Below, one piece after another: positions 25,145 to 35,000 of a DNA stretch of 50,322 bases. The first letter of the stretch is position 1. The number at the start of each line of letters is the position of its first letter. The position numbers and the translations under genes are program-made. Origin of the DNA: an uncultured Bacilli bacterium (GTDB lineage Bacteria > Bacillota_I > Bacilli_A > RF39 > UBA660); assembly GCA_947626425.1 (NCBI GenBank), contig CANQRX010000002.1:1-50322 (forward strand), written 5' to 3'. Under the pieces are notes generated by a model, which did not search any database, had not been told where the DNA came from, and was given only the letters and a program-made list of their open reading frames with translations.

Positions 25145-25897
25145 ATGAAAGGAAAAGCCGTGTTAATTTTATTATTTATAATTATTTTGTCATGTCATCA
25201 AGTAAATGCTGAATGCAACAATAATTTACGAAGTGAAGCTGCCAATGTAACTGCTAATTATGTATTGGGGGAAGTAGTTGTAGATAATAAAGGGGTTGAA
25301 CACCCTGAACTAGATGTGGAAAAAATTAAAGAAGAAATTCAAAACAGTGCCGTCGCAGAAAATTTATCAACAAGTGATTATACAATTGTCGATATCGTTT
25401 TATTAAAAGTTTATAATATTACAAAAAATTTATATGTGACTGTTGAAGAAAGTACGGAAAACACCTTAGATACTTACTATTACGAAAATACAAACGATGG
25501 TGAATTGACCATCCGAGTACCAGACACCGATAAAATTCGTGATTATAAAGTTCGCATTTTTTCTAACGACAATTCTTGTCTAAATGAAGAAATTACCTCT
25601 TTGCCTTCGGTCAAAACGCCAATGTATAACCCTTATTCTGAATATGAAATTTGTTTAAACCAAACTAAATATTATTGTCAACCATATGTAACTACCGAGA
25701 TCACAATCACCGAAGAACAACTGTTTGCTGAATTATACAAAGAAGATGAAAACAATAATAACAATTCAGAAATTAACCAAAAAGAAAATATTGTGGTAAA
25801 AATTTTGAAAATTGGGTTACCAATCGGAATTGGCATACTGGCTTTAATTGTAGCAATTATATCAATTAGTAAAAAAGATAGGAGGAGTGACAAATGA
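25145..25897 (+). CDS. Small type I membrane protein, paralog 1 of Tad-linked family
   Basis: A 250-residue protein with a signal peptide (MKGKAVLILLFIIILSC, cleavage after VNA), an extracellular domain and a C-terminal membrane segment (about residues 220-243) with a basic end. Conserved features shared with the next two genes are ECNNNLRSEAANV at the mature N-terminus, NYVLGEVV, a KVRIFSNDNSC block and PMYNPYSEYEIC...YYCQPYVTTEI; the four cysteines are conserved. No family is recognised. The ATG at 25145 is preferred (GAGGCGAAG upstream) over a TTG at 25091. It starts a long gene run leading into the Tad-like genes, and its stop overlaps the ATG of paralog 2. Confidence 0.65.
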   Translation: MKGKAVLILLFIIILSCHQVNAECNNNLRSEAANVTANYVLGEVVVDNKGVEHPELDVEKIKEEIQNSAVAENLSTSDYTIVDIVLLKVYNITKNLYVTVEESTENTLDTYYYENTNDGELTIRVPDTDKIRDYKVRIFSNDNSCLNEEITSLPSVKTPMYNPYSEYEICLNQTKYYCQPYVTTEITITEEQLFAELYKEDENNNNNSEINQKENIVVKILKIGLPIGIGILALIVAIISISKKDRRSDK

Positions 25898-26628
25898 AAA
25901 AAATCGGTTATTTAATTTTAGCAATATTTTGTTTATCGGCCAAAAATGTGGTAGCAGAGTGTAATCTCGATTTAAGAACTCAAGCAGCCAATGTCAAAAC
26001 AAACTATGTTATGAGTGAAATAGTTCTTGATGAATTTGGTAATGAAGTAACAAATATAAGTGTTGAAGAGGCCAAAAAAGACATTGAAGCCCATCAAGTT
26101 GCTGAAAATGTTAATACAAGTAAGTATTCTATATCAGAAATAGTTCTTTTAAAAATTTATAATTTAACAGATAAATTGTATGTGACTGTAAACGAAAGTA
26201 AAAGTAATACTTTAACTACCTATCATTACCAAGATTCTAATAATGGCGAAATAACTATAAAAGTTCCTGATGTTGATACAATTCGGGAATACAAAGTTCG
26301 CGTCTTTTCTAATGATACATCTTGTTTAGGAGAGGAAATATCATCTCCACCTTCCGTAAAAACCCCAATGTATAATCCTTATTCCGAATATGAAGTATGT
26401 TTAAATCAATCAAAATATTACTGTCAGCCTTATGTAACAACTGAAATAACTACTAATGAAGAAGATATTTTTAATGAATTATATAAAGATGAGGCTGTAA
26501 CAGACGAGGAAGAACAAGTTAAAACTAATTATTGGAAATCTTTAAAAGTGATAATTCCTTTTCTAACTGTTTTGATCTTATTAGGAGCAATTGGTTATAT
26601 ATATTTTAAGAAAAAAGGAAAAAAATAA
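25894..26628 (+). CDS. Small type I membrane protein, paralog 2
   Basis: A 244-residue protein with signal peptide (cleavage after VVA), mature start ECNLDLRTQAANV, the FSNDTSC block, PMYNPYSEYEVC and YYCQPYVTTEI, and a C-terminal membrane segment followed by lysines. It overlaps the preceding gene by four bases (ATGA), with GGAGG upstream, and is followed by paralog 3 after 14 bases. The three copies differ mainly in the middle and in the acidic linker before the membrane segment. Function unknown; the shared topology suggests subunits of one cell-surface complex. Confidence 0.65.
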   Translation: MKKIGYLILAIFCLSAKNVVAECNLDLRTQAANVKTNYVMSEIVLDEFGNEVTNISVEEAKKDIEAHQVAENVNTSKYSISEIVLLKIYNLTDKLYVTVNESKSNTLTTYHYQDSNNGEITIKVPDVDTIREYKVRVFSNDTSCLGEEISSPPSVKTPMYNPYSEYEVCLNQSKYYCQPYVTTEITTNEEDIFNELYKDEAVTDEEEQVKTNYWKSLKVIIPFLTVLILLGAIGYIYFKKKGKK

Positions 26629-26642
26629 AAGAGGAGAAGCTT

Positions 26643-27401
26643 ATGAAAAAAATACTTTTTTTATTAATTTTGATGATTTATCTTACGATAGATGTCAAAG
26701 CTACCTGTAATAATCAACTCCGTTCGCAGGCTGCCAATGTAAGTGTTAATTATGTTTTAGGGGAAGTTGCAATTACCGAAGATGGTGTTGAACACCCTGA
26801 AGTTGATCTTGAAGAATTAAGAAAAACTATTGCGGAAGGAGCGAAAATAGATCCCAACTTACGGGTAAGCGATTACTTAATTGCGGACATTGTCAATTTA
26901 AAAATTTATAATTTAACAGATAAATTATATGTAACTGTCGAAGAACAAGACGAAGGAATGATTGGCACTTTTACCTATGATGATGTAGTCGATGGCGAAA
27001 TTACAATTCGTGTTCCCGATACTGAAAAAATTCGAGAATATAAAGTTCGCGTCTTTTCTAATGATGAGAGCTGTAAGGATGAAGAAATAACATCACCTCC
27101 AGCCATTAAAACCCCAATGTATAACCCATACTCGGCTTATGAAATATGTGCTGATCAAAATGCCAATAAATATTATTGTCAAGATTATGTTGTAACTGAT
27201 GTAAATATTGATGAAGATGAATTATTTAAAAATTGGAATAATGGAAATGGTCAGAATGAAAATAATTTAAGCGACCAAACAAAAAGAACTTTTAAATTTC
27301 TCCTTTTATATGTTTTGCCTGTAACATTAATAATTTTGGTAATTTTTGTAGGTATTAAAATAAAAAGAAAGAAAAATAAAAATAAGGTTAATAATTTATA
27401 G
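26643..27401 (+). CDS. Small type I membrane protein, paralog 3
   Basis: A 252-residue member of the same family: signal peptide (cleavage near VKA), TCNNQLRSQAANV, NYVLGEVAI, RVFSNDESC, PMYNPYSAYEIC and YYCQDYVV, then a membrane segment near residues 218-240 and a basic tail. The ATG has AGGAG eight bases upstream. The next gene, the giant Cys-rich protein, begins immediately after the stop. Confidence 0.65.
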   Translation: MKKILFLLILMIYLTIDVKATCNNQLRSQAANVSVNYVLGEVAITEDGVEHPEVDLEELRKTIAEGAKIDPNLRVSDYLIADIVNLKIYNLTDKLYVTVEEQDEGMIGTFTYDDVVDGEITIRVPDTEKIREYKVRVFSNDESCKDEEITSPPAIKTPMYNPYSAYEICADQNANKYYCQDYVVTDVNIDEDELFKNWNNGNGQNENNLSDQTKRTFKFLLLYVLPVTLIILVIFVGIKIKRKKNKNKVNNL

Positions 27402-27410
27402 GTGATGAAT

Positions 27411-30400
27411 GTGAAAAAAATTGGTTTGTTGATAATAATTAGTTTATTAAGCATTAATGTTGTTAATGCAGCAAAAGTAAGCGATTTAGATTACTATGAC
27501 AGAGAAGAAGAAAAATACAAATTAACAGCTGATGGCTTCAGCGCTGAATCTTCAACTTTAGAAAATGATTATTTAAAACCCGGTAGTCGAATATTAACAA
27601 AATATGACGCTTATTTAAAAGATAAAAATATAGGAGCATTTTTTTGTATATCTCCTTCTAAACCACATGGCGCAACGTATACAATAAAAAGCCAAATTGA
27701 TATCGATTCAACGAGTAAATCCCAAAAAAAAGCTTTCTATGCGGCTTTACTTAAGGCCTATCAAGAATTTATCTCGAGAGGTTTTATAAAAACTAGTACC
27801 AAAAATTATGGTGATCGAACTCGACAACTTATTACTTTGGTGTACCGTTGGATTGCTAGCTACTATGGATATTTGGATACCGATTATGCCCGTGGGGGTG
27901 TTTCTGAAGATAACTATGTTATATACACATACAGTAAACGCAAAAGTTGGGGAAGTAAAAATTGGAAAGATGATAATGGTGATGGCCTAGCGACAGTTGC
28001 TAGAGATATACTTGCTAATGCAATTCGTGTTGGTAATAAAGTAAAAAACGGTAAAACAATCAGAGAATTAGCTAATAAAGGGGAACTTTGGGATATTAAT
28101 TTTAATGTAACTGCTACCGTTTTAGATAATACAGACAAAAGCAAAGTTAAAATTCAACTAGACATTGTTCCTAAAGGAGCTACGAAAGGAACAGATATAA
28201 ATTACGACGATTTTAAAGTTGAGTGTGATTATGATTTTGAGTGTAGTAAATTTAAAATGACAGGTGATATTAAAGTTAATGGAAAAAAAGGTAAAAGATT
28301 TACTTTAACCGTAAATACTAAAAATGGTCGAACAAGTGCTGCCGAAAAAGCTGGTAAACCGTATGGAATAACTATTAAAACAAATTATAATGATATTCGC
28401 GATGGGGCATTTCTTTATGAAATGACACCAGCTAGTAAATATGTTCAAGAAATGCTTTTAATTTTATATTTTCGTCCTGATTTTGAAATTATTTCCACAG
28501 AAACTCCTAGTTGGGAAGACAAATGCTACTGTCAACGTAATAGTAAAGGAAAATTGACAGGACGTTATGAATATAAAAAATATACCGAAAGTAAGGTTAT
28601 TACAGGAACAATAGATTTATTAGATACCGAGAAAGCCGAAAAATATGAATGCCCTCCACCAGAAGATTGTGGTGTAAAAACAGTTTGCCAGTGTGATTAC
28701 GATGAAAATAACGTGTTCACTAATCAATATGCCGTTACTTATAAAAGTGAAAAAGACACTAAGGTTGAAAAATTCTCAGCAACGGATACTGAAAAAAGTG
28801 AAAAATATGCCTGCCCTCCAGCAGATTCATGTGTTAAAACTACTTGCAGTTGTCAATTTGACGATAATGTCTATACTGGAAATTATGTAGTAGAGCAAAC
28901 TGAAAACGGCGAAACAACGGAAATTATTGTTTCCGCTAATGATGTAAAAGCAAGTGAATATGGCTGTCCGCCAGTTACTTATTGTAGCGAATGTTCTTGT
29001 GAAACTGACACTAAAGGTAATTTTACAGGAAATTATTTATATTATAAAAATGGTAATTTATTTGAAAAATTTAAATTAGATGATGCGACTAAAGCTACTA
29101 AATATAGTTGTCCACCAGCCACTGATTGTGCAAATGATTGTTTTTGTCAAGTAGATGAAAATAATGAATATACCGAAAAATATCAATACAATGGTTTTGA
29201 AGATGGACGTTTAGTAACCGAAGTATTTGATTTTGATGATCCACGAGCTGAAAACTATAATTGCCCAAGTAGTAAAACATGTCATCCCCAAAGAAAAGAA
29301 TGTACTTATGAAGATGATGGAACATATTATGGTAAAAATGGTGTTGAAGTAACCAAAGATGAATATATTGCTCAATGTGTAACTAGTTGTAAAACTGAAC
29401 CTACTGGTGATGGAAATACCAAGTATTATTGCAACAGTGACAGCGAACTTATAAGTGGACCAGAATGTAGTAAAGAAGAATACGAAGAAGATTGTATATG
29501 TACACCTATGAAAGAAAAATGTGATAACGGAGATACGGCTTCTTGTGAAGAATACCAAGATAAATGTCTTCCAATTCCTTCGGATTGCAGTGCCAAAGTA
29601 ACTATTCCCGATGAGTGTGCTAATTTTGATGCAGACACCATGTTAGAAGCTGAAATTGATGATGTAAATCTTGATCCTGGTTGTGGTAAAGATAACTCAA
29701 TCAAAAAATGTGTAGTTAATGGAACCGATCAAGCTGGCAACTCTTATTTACATTTTAAAAATAATTATTGTACTGTTTGGTGTAAAGAAAAATATAATTT
29801 TACGTTACCAACAGCAAGACATACTAGAAGTGGAGGTTACTTTACATTAAGTGCTAAAATAACTGGAGAAAGAACATGCTATGCTACAGGAAGTGATGAC
29901 ACAACAACTCCAATTGATGAGCCAAGATTTCATAGAGATTTAGAGGATGCCGAAGCGGCATTACAACTGGCTTACGAAAATTATATAAGTGCCAAAAATA
30001 ATAAAGAAAACTCGGAAAGAACGTTAGAAAATTTAAATAATCAAACAACAAGTATCGAAAATGCAGTATCATATGCTCAATCAGAACTTACAATTGCCCA
30101 ATCATTATATTCAAGTGCTCGATCAGCATTGTCAAGTGCCGAATCAGAATTATCAAGTGCCGAATCAGAATTATCAAGTGCTCAAAGTGCTTTAAATTCA
30201 ATACCTGAAGGTGATGAAGCTGCAAGGACAAGTGCGTTAGCTAATGTTTCTAGAGCCAGTATTAGAGTTTCAAACGCACAAACTGCTGTTCACATAGCAC
30301 AAGCTGATATTTCTAGTGCCGCATCAAGAGCACAAAGTGCCCAAAATTCTCTAAGCGATGCCATCACTGCCAGAGATAATCATTATATAAGCATAACGAA

Positions 30401-31745
30401 TACGGAAAGAAATATTGAACTCGCAAAACAAGAGATGGCAAAAAATGAAGCCTCAATGAACGACTTAAATTCCAAAATTCAAACCTTTTTCAATGAATAT
30501 AATAGTTGTGCAAGTTGGGAAGTAGAATTTAAGTTTGATCCAAAAATTGATTATTGGTATAACGAAAAATATATGGATATTCTAACCACAGGTAATAGCG
30601 GAACATTTGAAGCAGATGGAACAACATCGCTAGATAGCACTGAAGAATATTGTTCCGGAATTGCTGATGAAAATTTTGAATGTGAAAATGGCCAAACAAG
30701 CCAAGTAAAATATAAAGATCAAAATTATGTATATTGTACAATCGAAGGGTGTGTAACTAAAAGTTCTAGATTAAATGATGTAAAGTGGATTCGTAAAAAT
30801 GAAAAATCTTCTAATTCTTATCGACCTCATGCCAACTTTTCAACATCTACTGGTTTTGGAACAATAAAAAGAAATGCCCCAGAGTGTAATGGAAACGACT
30901 GTTTATTTACGAAGTTGCCTATTAATGCTTTACCAGTTGAATTATCAACCGGCCGTGGAGTATTCCCATTTGTTTTGAAATTTAGAGATATCGGTCAATA
31001 TGCTAGTGGTTCTTTAGGAAGATTACTTGGAGCAAGTCAAAGTGTTGTAACAAGCCTATCAAGAGCTGATTCAATGTGTTCAACTCCTGGTTATAAAGCA
31101 ACAACAAGTACCTCATATGTATGTGAATATATTAATGACTGCTCTGAGTGTGAAGCTGATTGTATCAATTGTGGTAGCACCCCATATGACCCTGGTGACC
31201 CATATGACCCACCTAACATACCCGAGACTGAATGTAAAGGTCAAACATGTCCTTTAACTTGCTCATCGTGTATATATGATGGTGGTAAAACACAATTTTC
31301 ATTCCGGACAGTTTCCGTAAATAATGTTTTCCCAAATTCATGCAATAAGGCCCTAAGCAACTGTCGAAAAGAAGGATATAACTGGGATACTAATAATCCA
31401 AAAGCTAAAAAAACCTTAGAAGAAATTGAGGAAAAAGGCGAGTCAGCATATCAAGAACCAGAATATTCCTATACCCTTAATCCAGGTCAATTGCAAAATA
31501 TAAGAAAATATAATGATAAAGCCGGTACATATTTAAATACAACAATTCCTGATTCCGGCGATACAGCCTTAAAATGTGAAAGATTAGATATCAATGGAAA
31601 ATTATATAATGTAAAATGTACAAGTTCCTTTTTAGACCAAAATTCTCAAACTTATTTTAGCGAACAAAAAAGAAACACAACCTTTACATTATGGGATACT
31701 AATAATGTTAATGACTTAATTGGCATCGGACCATCTTGGAAATAA
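27411..31745 (+). CDS. Giant Cys-rich secreted protein 1 (about 1444 aa)
   Basis: Signal peptide (VKKIGLLIIISLLSINVVNA). Residues about 20-350 form an N-terminal domain shared with the 32071 gene. A series of Cys-rich modules then follows, each with a pattern C.C...(N/G)..TG.Y, a run of charged residues and KY.CPP..C (about residues 368-640). Residues about 845-1030 are an Ala/Ser/Glu/Gln-rich coiled coil (SAESELSSAESELSSAQSAL). The C-terminal part has further Cys clusters (CKGQTCPLTCSSC) and ends IGIGPSWK. No membrane anchor or LPXTG is seen. A long, disulfide-stabilised surface fibre or adhesin is the likely role; export may use Sec with assembly by the Tad-like genes. GTG at 27411 is chosen for its AGGTGA; an ATG at 27405 is possible. 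Confidence 0.65.
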   Translation: MKKIGLLIIISLLSINVVNAAKVSDLDYYDREEEKYKLTADGFSAESSTLENDYLKPGSRILTKYDAYLKDKNIGAFFCISPSKPHGATYTIKSQIDIDSTSKSQKKAFYAALLKAYQEFISRGFIKTSTKNYGDRTRQLITLVYRWIASYYGYLDTDYARGGVSEDNYVIYTYSKRKSWGSKNWKDDNGDGLATVARDILANAIRVGNKVKNGKTIRELANKGELWDINFNVTATVLDNTDKSKVKIQLDIVPKGATKGTDINYDDFKVECDYDFECSKFKMTGDIKVNGKKGKRFTLTVNTKNGRTSAAEKAGKPYGITIKTNYNDIRDGAFLYEMTPASKYVQEMLLILYFRPDFEIISTETPSWEDKCYCQRNSKGKLTGRYEYKKYTESKVITGTIDLLDTEKAEKYECPPPEDCGVKTVCQCDYDENNVFTNQYAVTYKSEKDTKVEKFSATDTEKSEKYACPPADSCVKTTCSCQFDDNVYTGNYVVEQTENGETTEIIVSANDVKASEYGCPPVTYCSECSCETDTKGNFTGNYLYYKNGNLFEKFKLDDATKATKYSCPPATDCANDCFCQVDENNEYTEKYQYNGFEDGRLVTEVFDFDDPRAENYNCPSSKTCHPQRKECTYEDDGTYYGKNGVEVTKDEYIAQCVTSCKTEPTGDGNTKYYCNSDSELISGPECSKEEYEEDCICTPMKEKCDNGDTASCEEYQDKCLPIPSDCSAKVTIPDECANFDADTMLEAEIDDVNLDPGCGKDNSIKKCVVNGTDQAGNSYLHFKNNYCTVWCKEKYNFTLPTARHTRSGGYFTLSAKITGERTCYATGSDDTTTPIDEPRFHRDLEDAEAALQLAYENYISAKNNKENSERTLENLNNQTTSIENAVSYAQSELTIAQSLYSSARSALSSAESELSSAESELSSAQSALNSIPEGDEAARTSALANVSRASIRVSNAQTAVHIAQADISSAASRAQSAQNSLSDAITARDNHYISITNTERNIELAKQEMAKNEASMNDLNSKIQTFFNEYNSCASWEVEFKFDPKIDYWYNEKYMDILTTGNSGTFEADGTTSLDSTEEYCSGIADENFECENGQTSQVKYKDQNYVYCTIEGCVTKSSRLNDVKWIRKNEKSSNSYRPHANFSTSTGFGTIKRNAPECNGNDCLFTKLPINALPVELSTGRGVFPFVLKFRDIGQYASGSLGRLLGASQSVVTSLSRADSMCSTPGYKATTSTSYVCEYINDCSECEADCINCGSTPYDPGDPYDPPNIPETECKGQTCPLTCSSCIYDGGKTQFSFRTVSVNNVFPNSCNKALSNCRKEGYNWDTNNPKAKKTLEEIEEKGESAYQEPEYSYTLNPGQLQNIRKYNDKAGTYLNTTIPDSGDTALKCERLDINGKLYNVKCTSSFLDQNSQTYFSEQKRNTTFTLWDTNNVNDLIGIGPSWK

Positions 31746-31762
31746 ACTAAGATGGTTTTTTT
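31730..31762 (+). terminator. Terminator overlapping the end of giant protein 1
   Basis: ACCATCTT (31730-31737, coding the last GPSW) pairs with AAGATGGT (31749-31756), followed by seven T. The stem includes the final codons and the loop contains the stop codon. From 31763 to about 31935 I see no gene. Confidence 0.75.
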
Positions 31763-31935
31763 GTAGTTATTAAGGTTCAAAAAATTTCTAGTTGAAAAAA
31801 GGGAAAATGTTTGGTATTATTAACCTCATATATCTGGTTGTTGAATTTTAAATAAATCAAGAAAAAGATATAAAAAATTTTAACAACTTTGCTAAATCAG
31901 AATTTATAAAAAATAAAATGGAGTATATTAAGACA

Positions 31936-31964
31936 TTGAAAAAATTAAGAGTATTTGTTATAAT
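31936..31964 (+). promoter_or_regulatory. Promoter of giant protein 2 and the Tad-like genes
   Basis: TTGAAA, 17-base spacer, TATAAT: near-consensus. With the terminator at 31730-31762 it separates the second giant gene and the downstream Tad-like genes into their own transcription unit. Confidence 0.75.
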
Positions 31965-31993
31965 AAATTTATATTAACTGGGTTGGTGAAAAT

Positions 31994-32071
31994 ATGAAAA
32001 CAAATATTATTAATTTAGAGGTGTGTAATACTTTGAAAAAAAACTTAAATATGCATAGGGGGAATGTATAA
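31994..32071 (+). CDS. 25-aa leader ORF overlapping giant protein 2
   Basis: An ATG with GGTTGGTGA upstream opens a 25-codon frame (starts MKTNIINLEVCN) whose TAA overlaps the ATG of the 32071 gene as TAATG. This arrangement allows translational coupling. The peptide matches no family and could be a leader that controls synthesis of the giant protein. Confidence 0.4.
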   Translation: MKTNIINLEVCNTLKKNLNMHRGNV

Positions 32072-35000
32072 TGAAAAAGAAGTTAACAATATTTTTGTTA
32101 AGTTTAAGTTTATTTTTGGGTGTTTGTTTAAAAAATACCCAAGCTGCCGAGGTCTATGATCGGGTTAAAAGTGGATACAAAATATCTGGAACATTTACCA
32201 ATACAGGTATTAGTTATTTTCTCGAAGTAGGTTATAAATATGGTGCTCCTAGTACCGGTAGTTATAATGCTTATAAAAATGGCATTGATGGAATATTTAT
32301 ATGTATTTCACCAGATAAAGATGCTGGAACCTATTATAAAGCGGTTACCGAAGTTAACCCAGATTCACCATCTGTTAAAAATAAAAATACGCGTGCTTTT
32401 TATGTTGCTGTAATTAAGGCATATCAAATTATGGTTGACAGTGGGGAAATTACAACTAAAAAAAGTAATGGTCGCTATTCATATACTGACCGTCAAAAAT
32501 TCTTATTAATTGTTCGTTGGTTAGCAAGTAAATATGGATTATTAGATACTAGCCACCCAAGTAGTTCAACAACTCCGGCTGGTAACTATAAAAAATATGT
32601 TTATTCTGATAGAAGCAAATATTGGAATACGTCCAATTCAACTATTAAAAGAGCTGAAGCTGTAACTAAAGCTGCGATAAAAGTTGGAGATAAAATACTA
32701 AAAGGTTCAACTTACCAAAAACTTATTGATAATGGTGATGTTTGGGGCGCTAGATGGGAAAGTACTGCTCCAACTGTCGAAACCAATGCAAAGAAACCAA
32801 ATTTAGTAACTATAAAGTTTGATGTCAAAGCTAAAAACAGTATTCAAAAAATAAATTACAAAGATTTTAAAGTAGAATGTAATTATGGTTATAAGTGTAA
32901 AGATGTAACAATTAAGACTAAAAAGGAAACTACGAAAAAAGGTAAAGAAAAACAATACATAAGTGTAAGTATTGTTGTCGATACAACTAATGGTAAAAAA
33001 CATAAAGCTCAAAATGCTGGGCAACCATATGGAGTTGTTGTTAAAACTAATTTTTATGATTACCATGATTCATCTCATTTATTCTTATTTAATCCAACAG
33101 TTAGTACAAAACAAAAGATGTTACTAATTAGAGATTATAACCAATCAATGCAAATTGTTACTAAGTTTGTTCCAGAATGGGAAGATATTTGTTCTTGCCA
33201 AAAAGATAGCAACGGCAATTACACTGGAAAATATGAGTTGAAAACAATTGTTAATGGTGTTGTAAAAACCGAAGAATTTGGTTTTAACGATAAAAAAGCT
33301 AAAAAATATGATTGTCCTGATTCTTCAAAATGTGTTAGTGAACCTAATCCATCATGTCAAACACCAGATGAAAGTGATGATGGAAATTATCATTGTAAAG
33401 ATGGTGAAGTTTGTGACGAAGAAAAATACAAAGAAGACTGTGATACAGGTAAGAAACCATCATGTCAAACACCAGATGAAAGCGATGACGGAAAATATCA
33501 CTGCAAAGATGGCGAAGTTTGTGACGAAGAAAAATACAAAGAAGACTGTGATACAGGTAAGAAACCATCATGTCAAACACCAGATGAAAGCGATGACGGA
33601 AAATATCACTGCAAAGATGGCGAAGTTTGTGACGAAGAAAAATACAAAGAAGACTGTGATACAGGTAAGAAACCATCATGTCAAATACCAAGTGAAAGTG
33701 ATGATGGAAATTATCATTGTAAAGATGGTGAAGTTTGTGACAAAGATGAATATGAAGATGACTGTTTATGCCCTGAATTAAAGGATAAATGTGAAGAAAA
33801 TCCTGATGATCCTGCTTGCGGTGAATACAAGGAAAAATGTCCAAATTGTTCAGCAACGGTTACAGTTCCAAACAATTGTAATGATTTTGATGCTGAATCA
33901 ACAGTAGACGGTGTTATTAGCGATATTAATGAAACAGCAAGTAGTTGTAATCCAACAGCTAACTTAGTTAAAACCTGTGTAATTGATAAAAAGGATCAAG
34001 CTGGTTCAAGTTTTGAAGCAACCAATGAAATAAAAAATAACCCTTATTGTAAAGTATGGTGTAAAGAAAAATATGAATTCTCATTACCAACAGCAAAATA
34101 TACTCAAAGTGGTGGTTATTTCCAATTAACAATGAAAATAGCTGCTAAAAGAGATTGTTATGTAAGTGCAGCAGATGACCCAGATAATCCAATTGATAAG
34201 ACAAAATTCTTAAGTGATTTAAGTACTGCTGAAACTGCGGTTAAAAATGCTTATAACGAATATAGTAAATTAAACAATGATGCTAATTTATCTGCTTTAA
34301 ATTCTGCTAAAGAAAAAGTGGAAAGTATTATTAGTGATTTTAATAGTTGTTCAAATGGTTGGAGTAATAATTTCGTTTATAACCCAGAAATTGAATATGA
34401 TTATTACAATGACTATTTAACTAATAGTAAAGGAACATTTGAAAAAATTGAAGGAACCGATACAATGACTAGTGAAGATACTTATTGCTCTGGAGATACT
34501 GATGAAAGTTACAATTGTAAATCAGGTGCATCAAACACTATGCAAACTGAAACTCAAAGCTATGAAAATTGTGATGCTCAAGGATGTAGTGTTAAAACTG
34601 CTCAAATAAGTACAGCTAAATGGATTCAAAAAACTAAAATAGTTGCCAATGCTCAATATCAACCAAAAGAAAAATTCTCAACTTATACAAGTTATGGTAT
34701 AATAAAAATAGATGAACCTAGATGTAATGGTAAAGATTGCTTATATACAAGACTTCCAGATAGTTCATTACCTGTTCAATTAACAACTGGTAAAGGAGTA
34801 TTCCCATTCACATTTACATTTAAAAATATTGGTCAATCAAATACTGATAATAATTTAGGTCGTCTAATTGGTTCTGATAACAGTATTGTAAAAGCCTTTA
34901 ATGAATTACCTGATGAATACCGTTGTTCAAAAGACAATGCAACTGATGCATATGGTGGATATGTTTGTCATTACATTAACAACTGTGATGGATGTGACTT

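Noticed and set aside
33349..33765. CRISPR-like array
   Set aside because: The repeats are 108 nt, in frame, without spacers, and encode Cys-rich protein modules.
33278..33856. Long open frames on both strands across the Cys-rich repeats
   Set aside because: They are shadows of the 108-nt repeat units in other frames; the real frame carries the signal peptide and Cys modules and matches the paralog.
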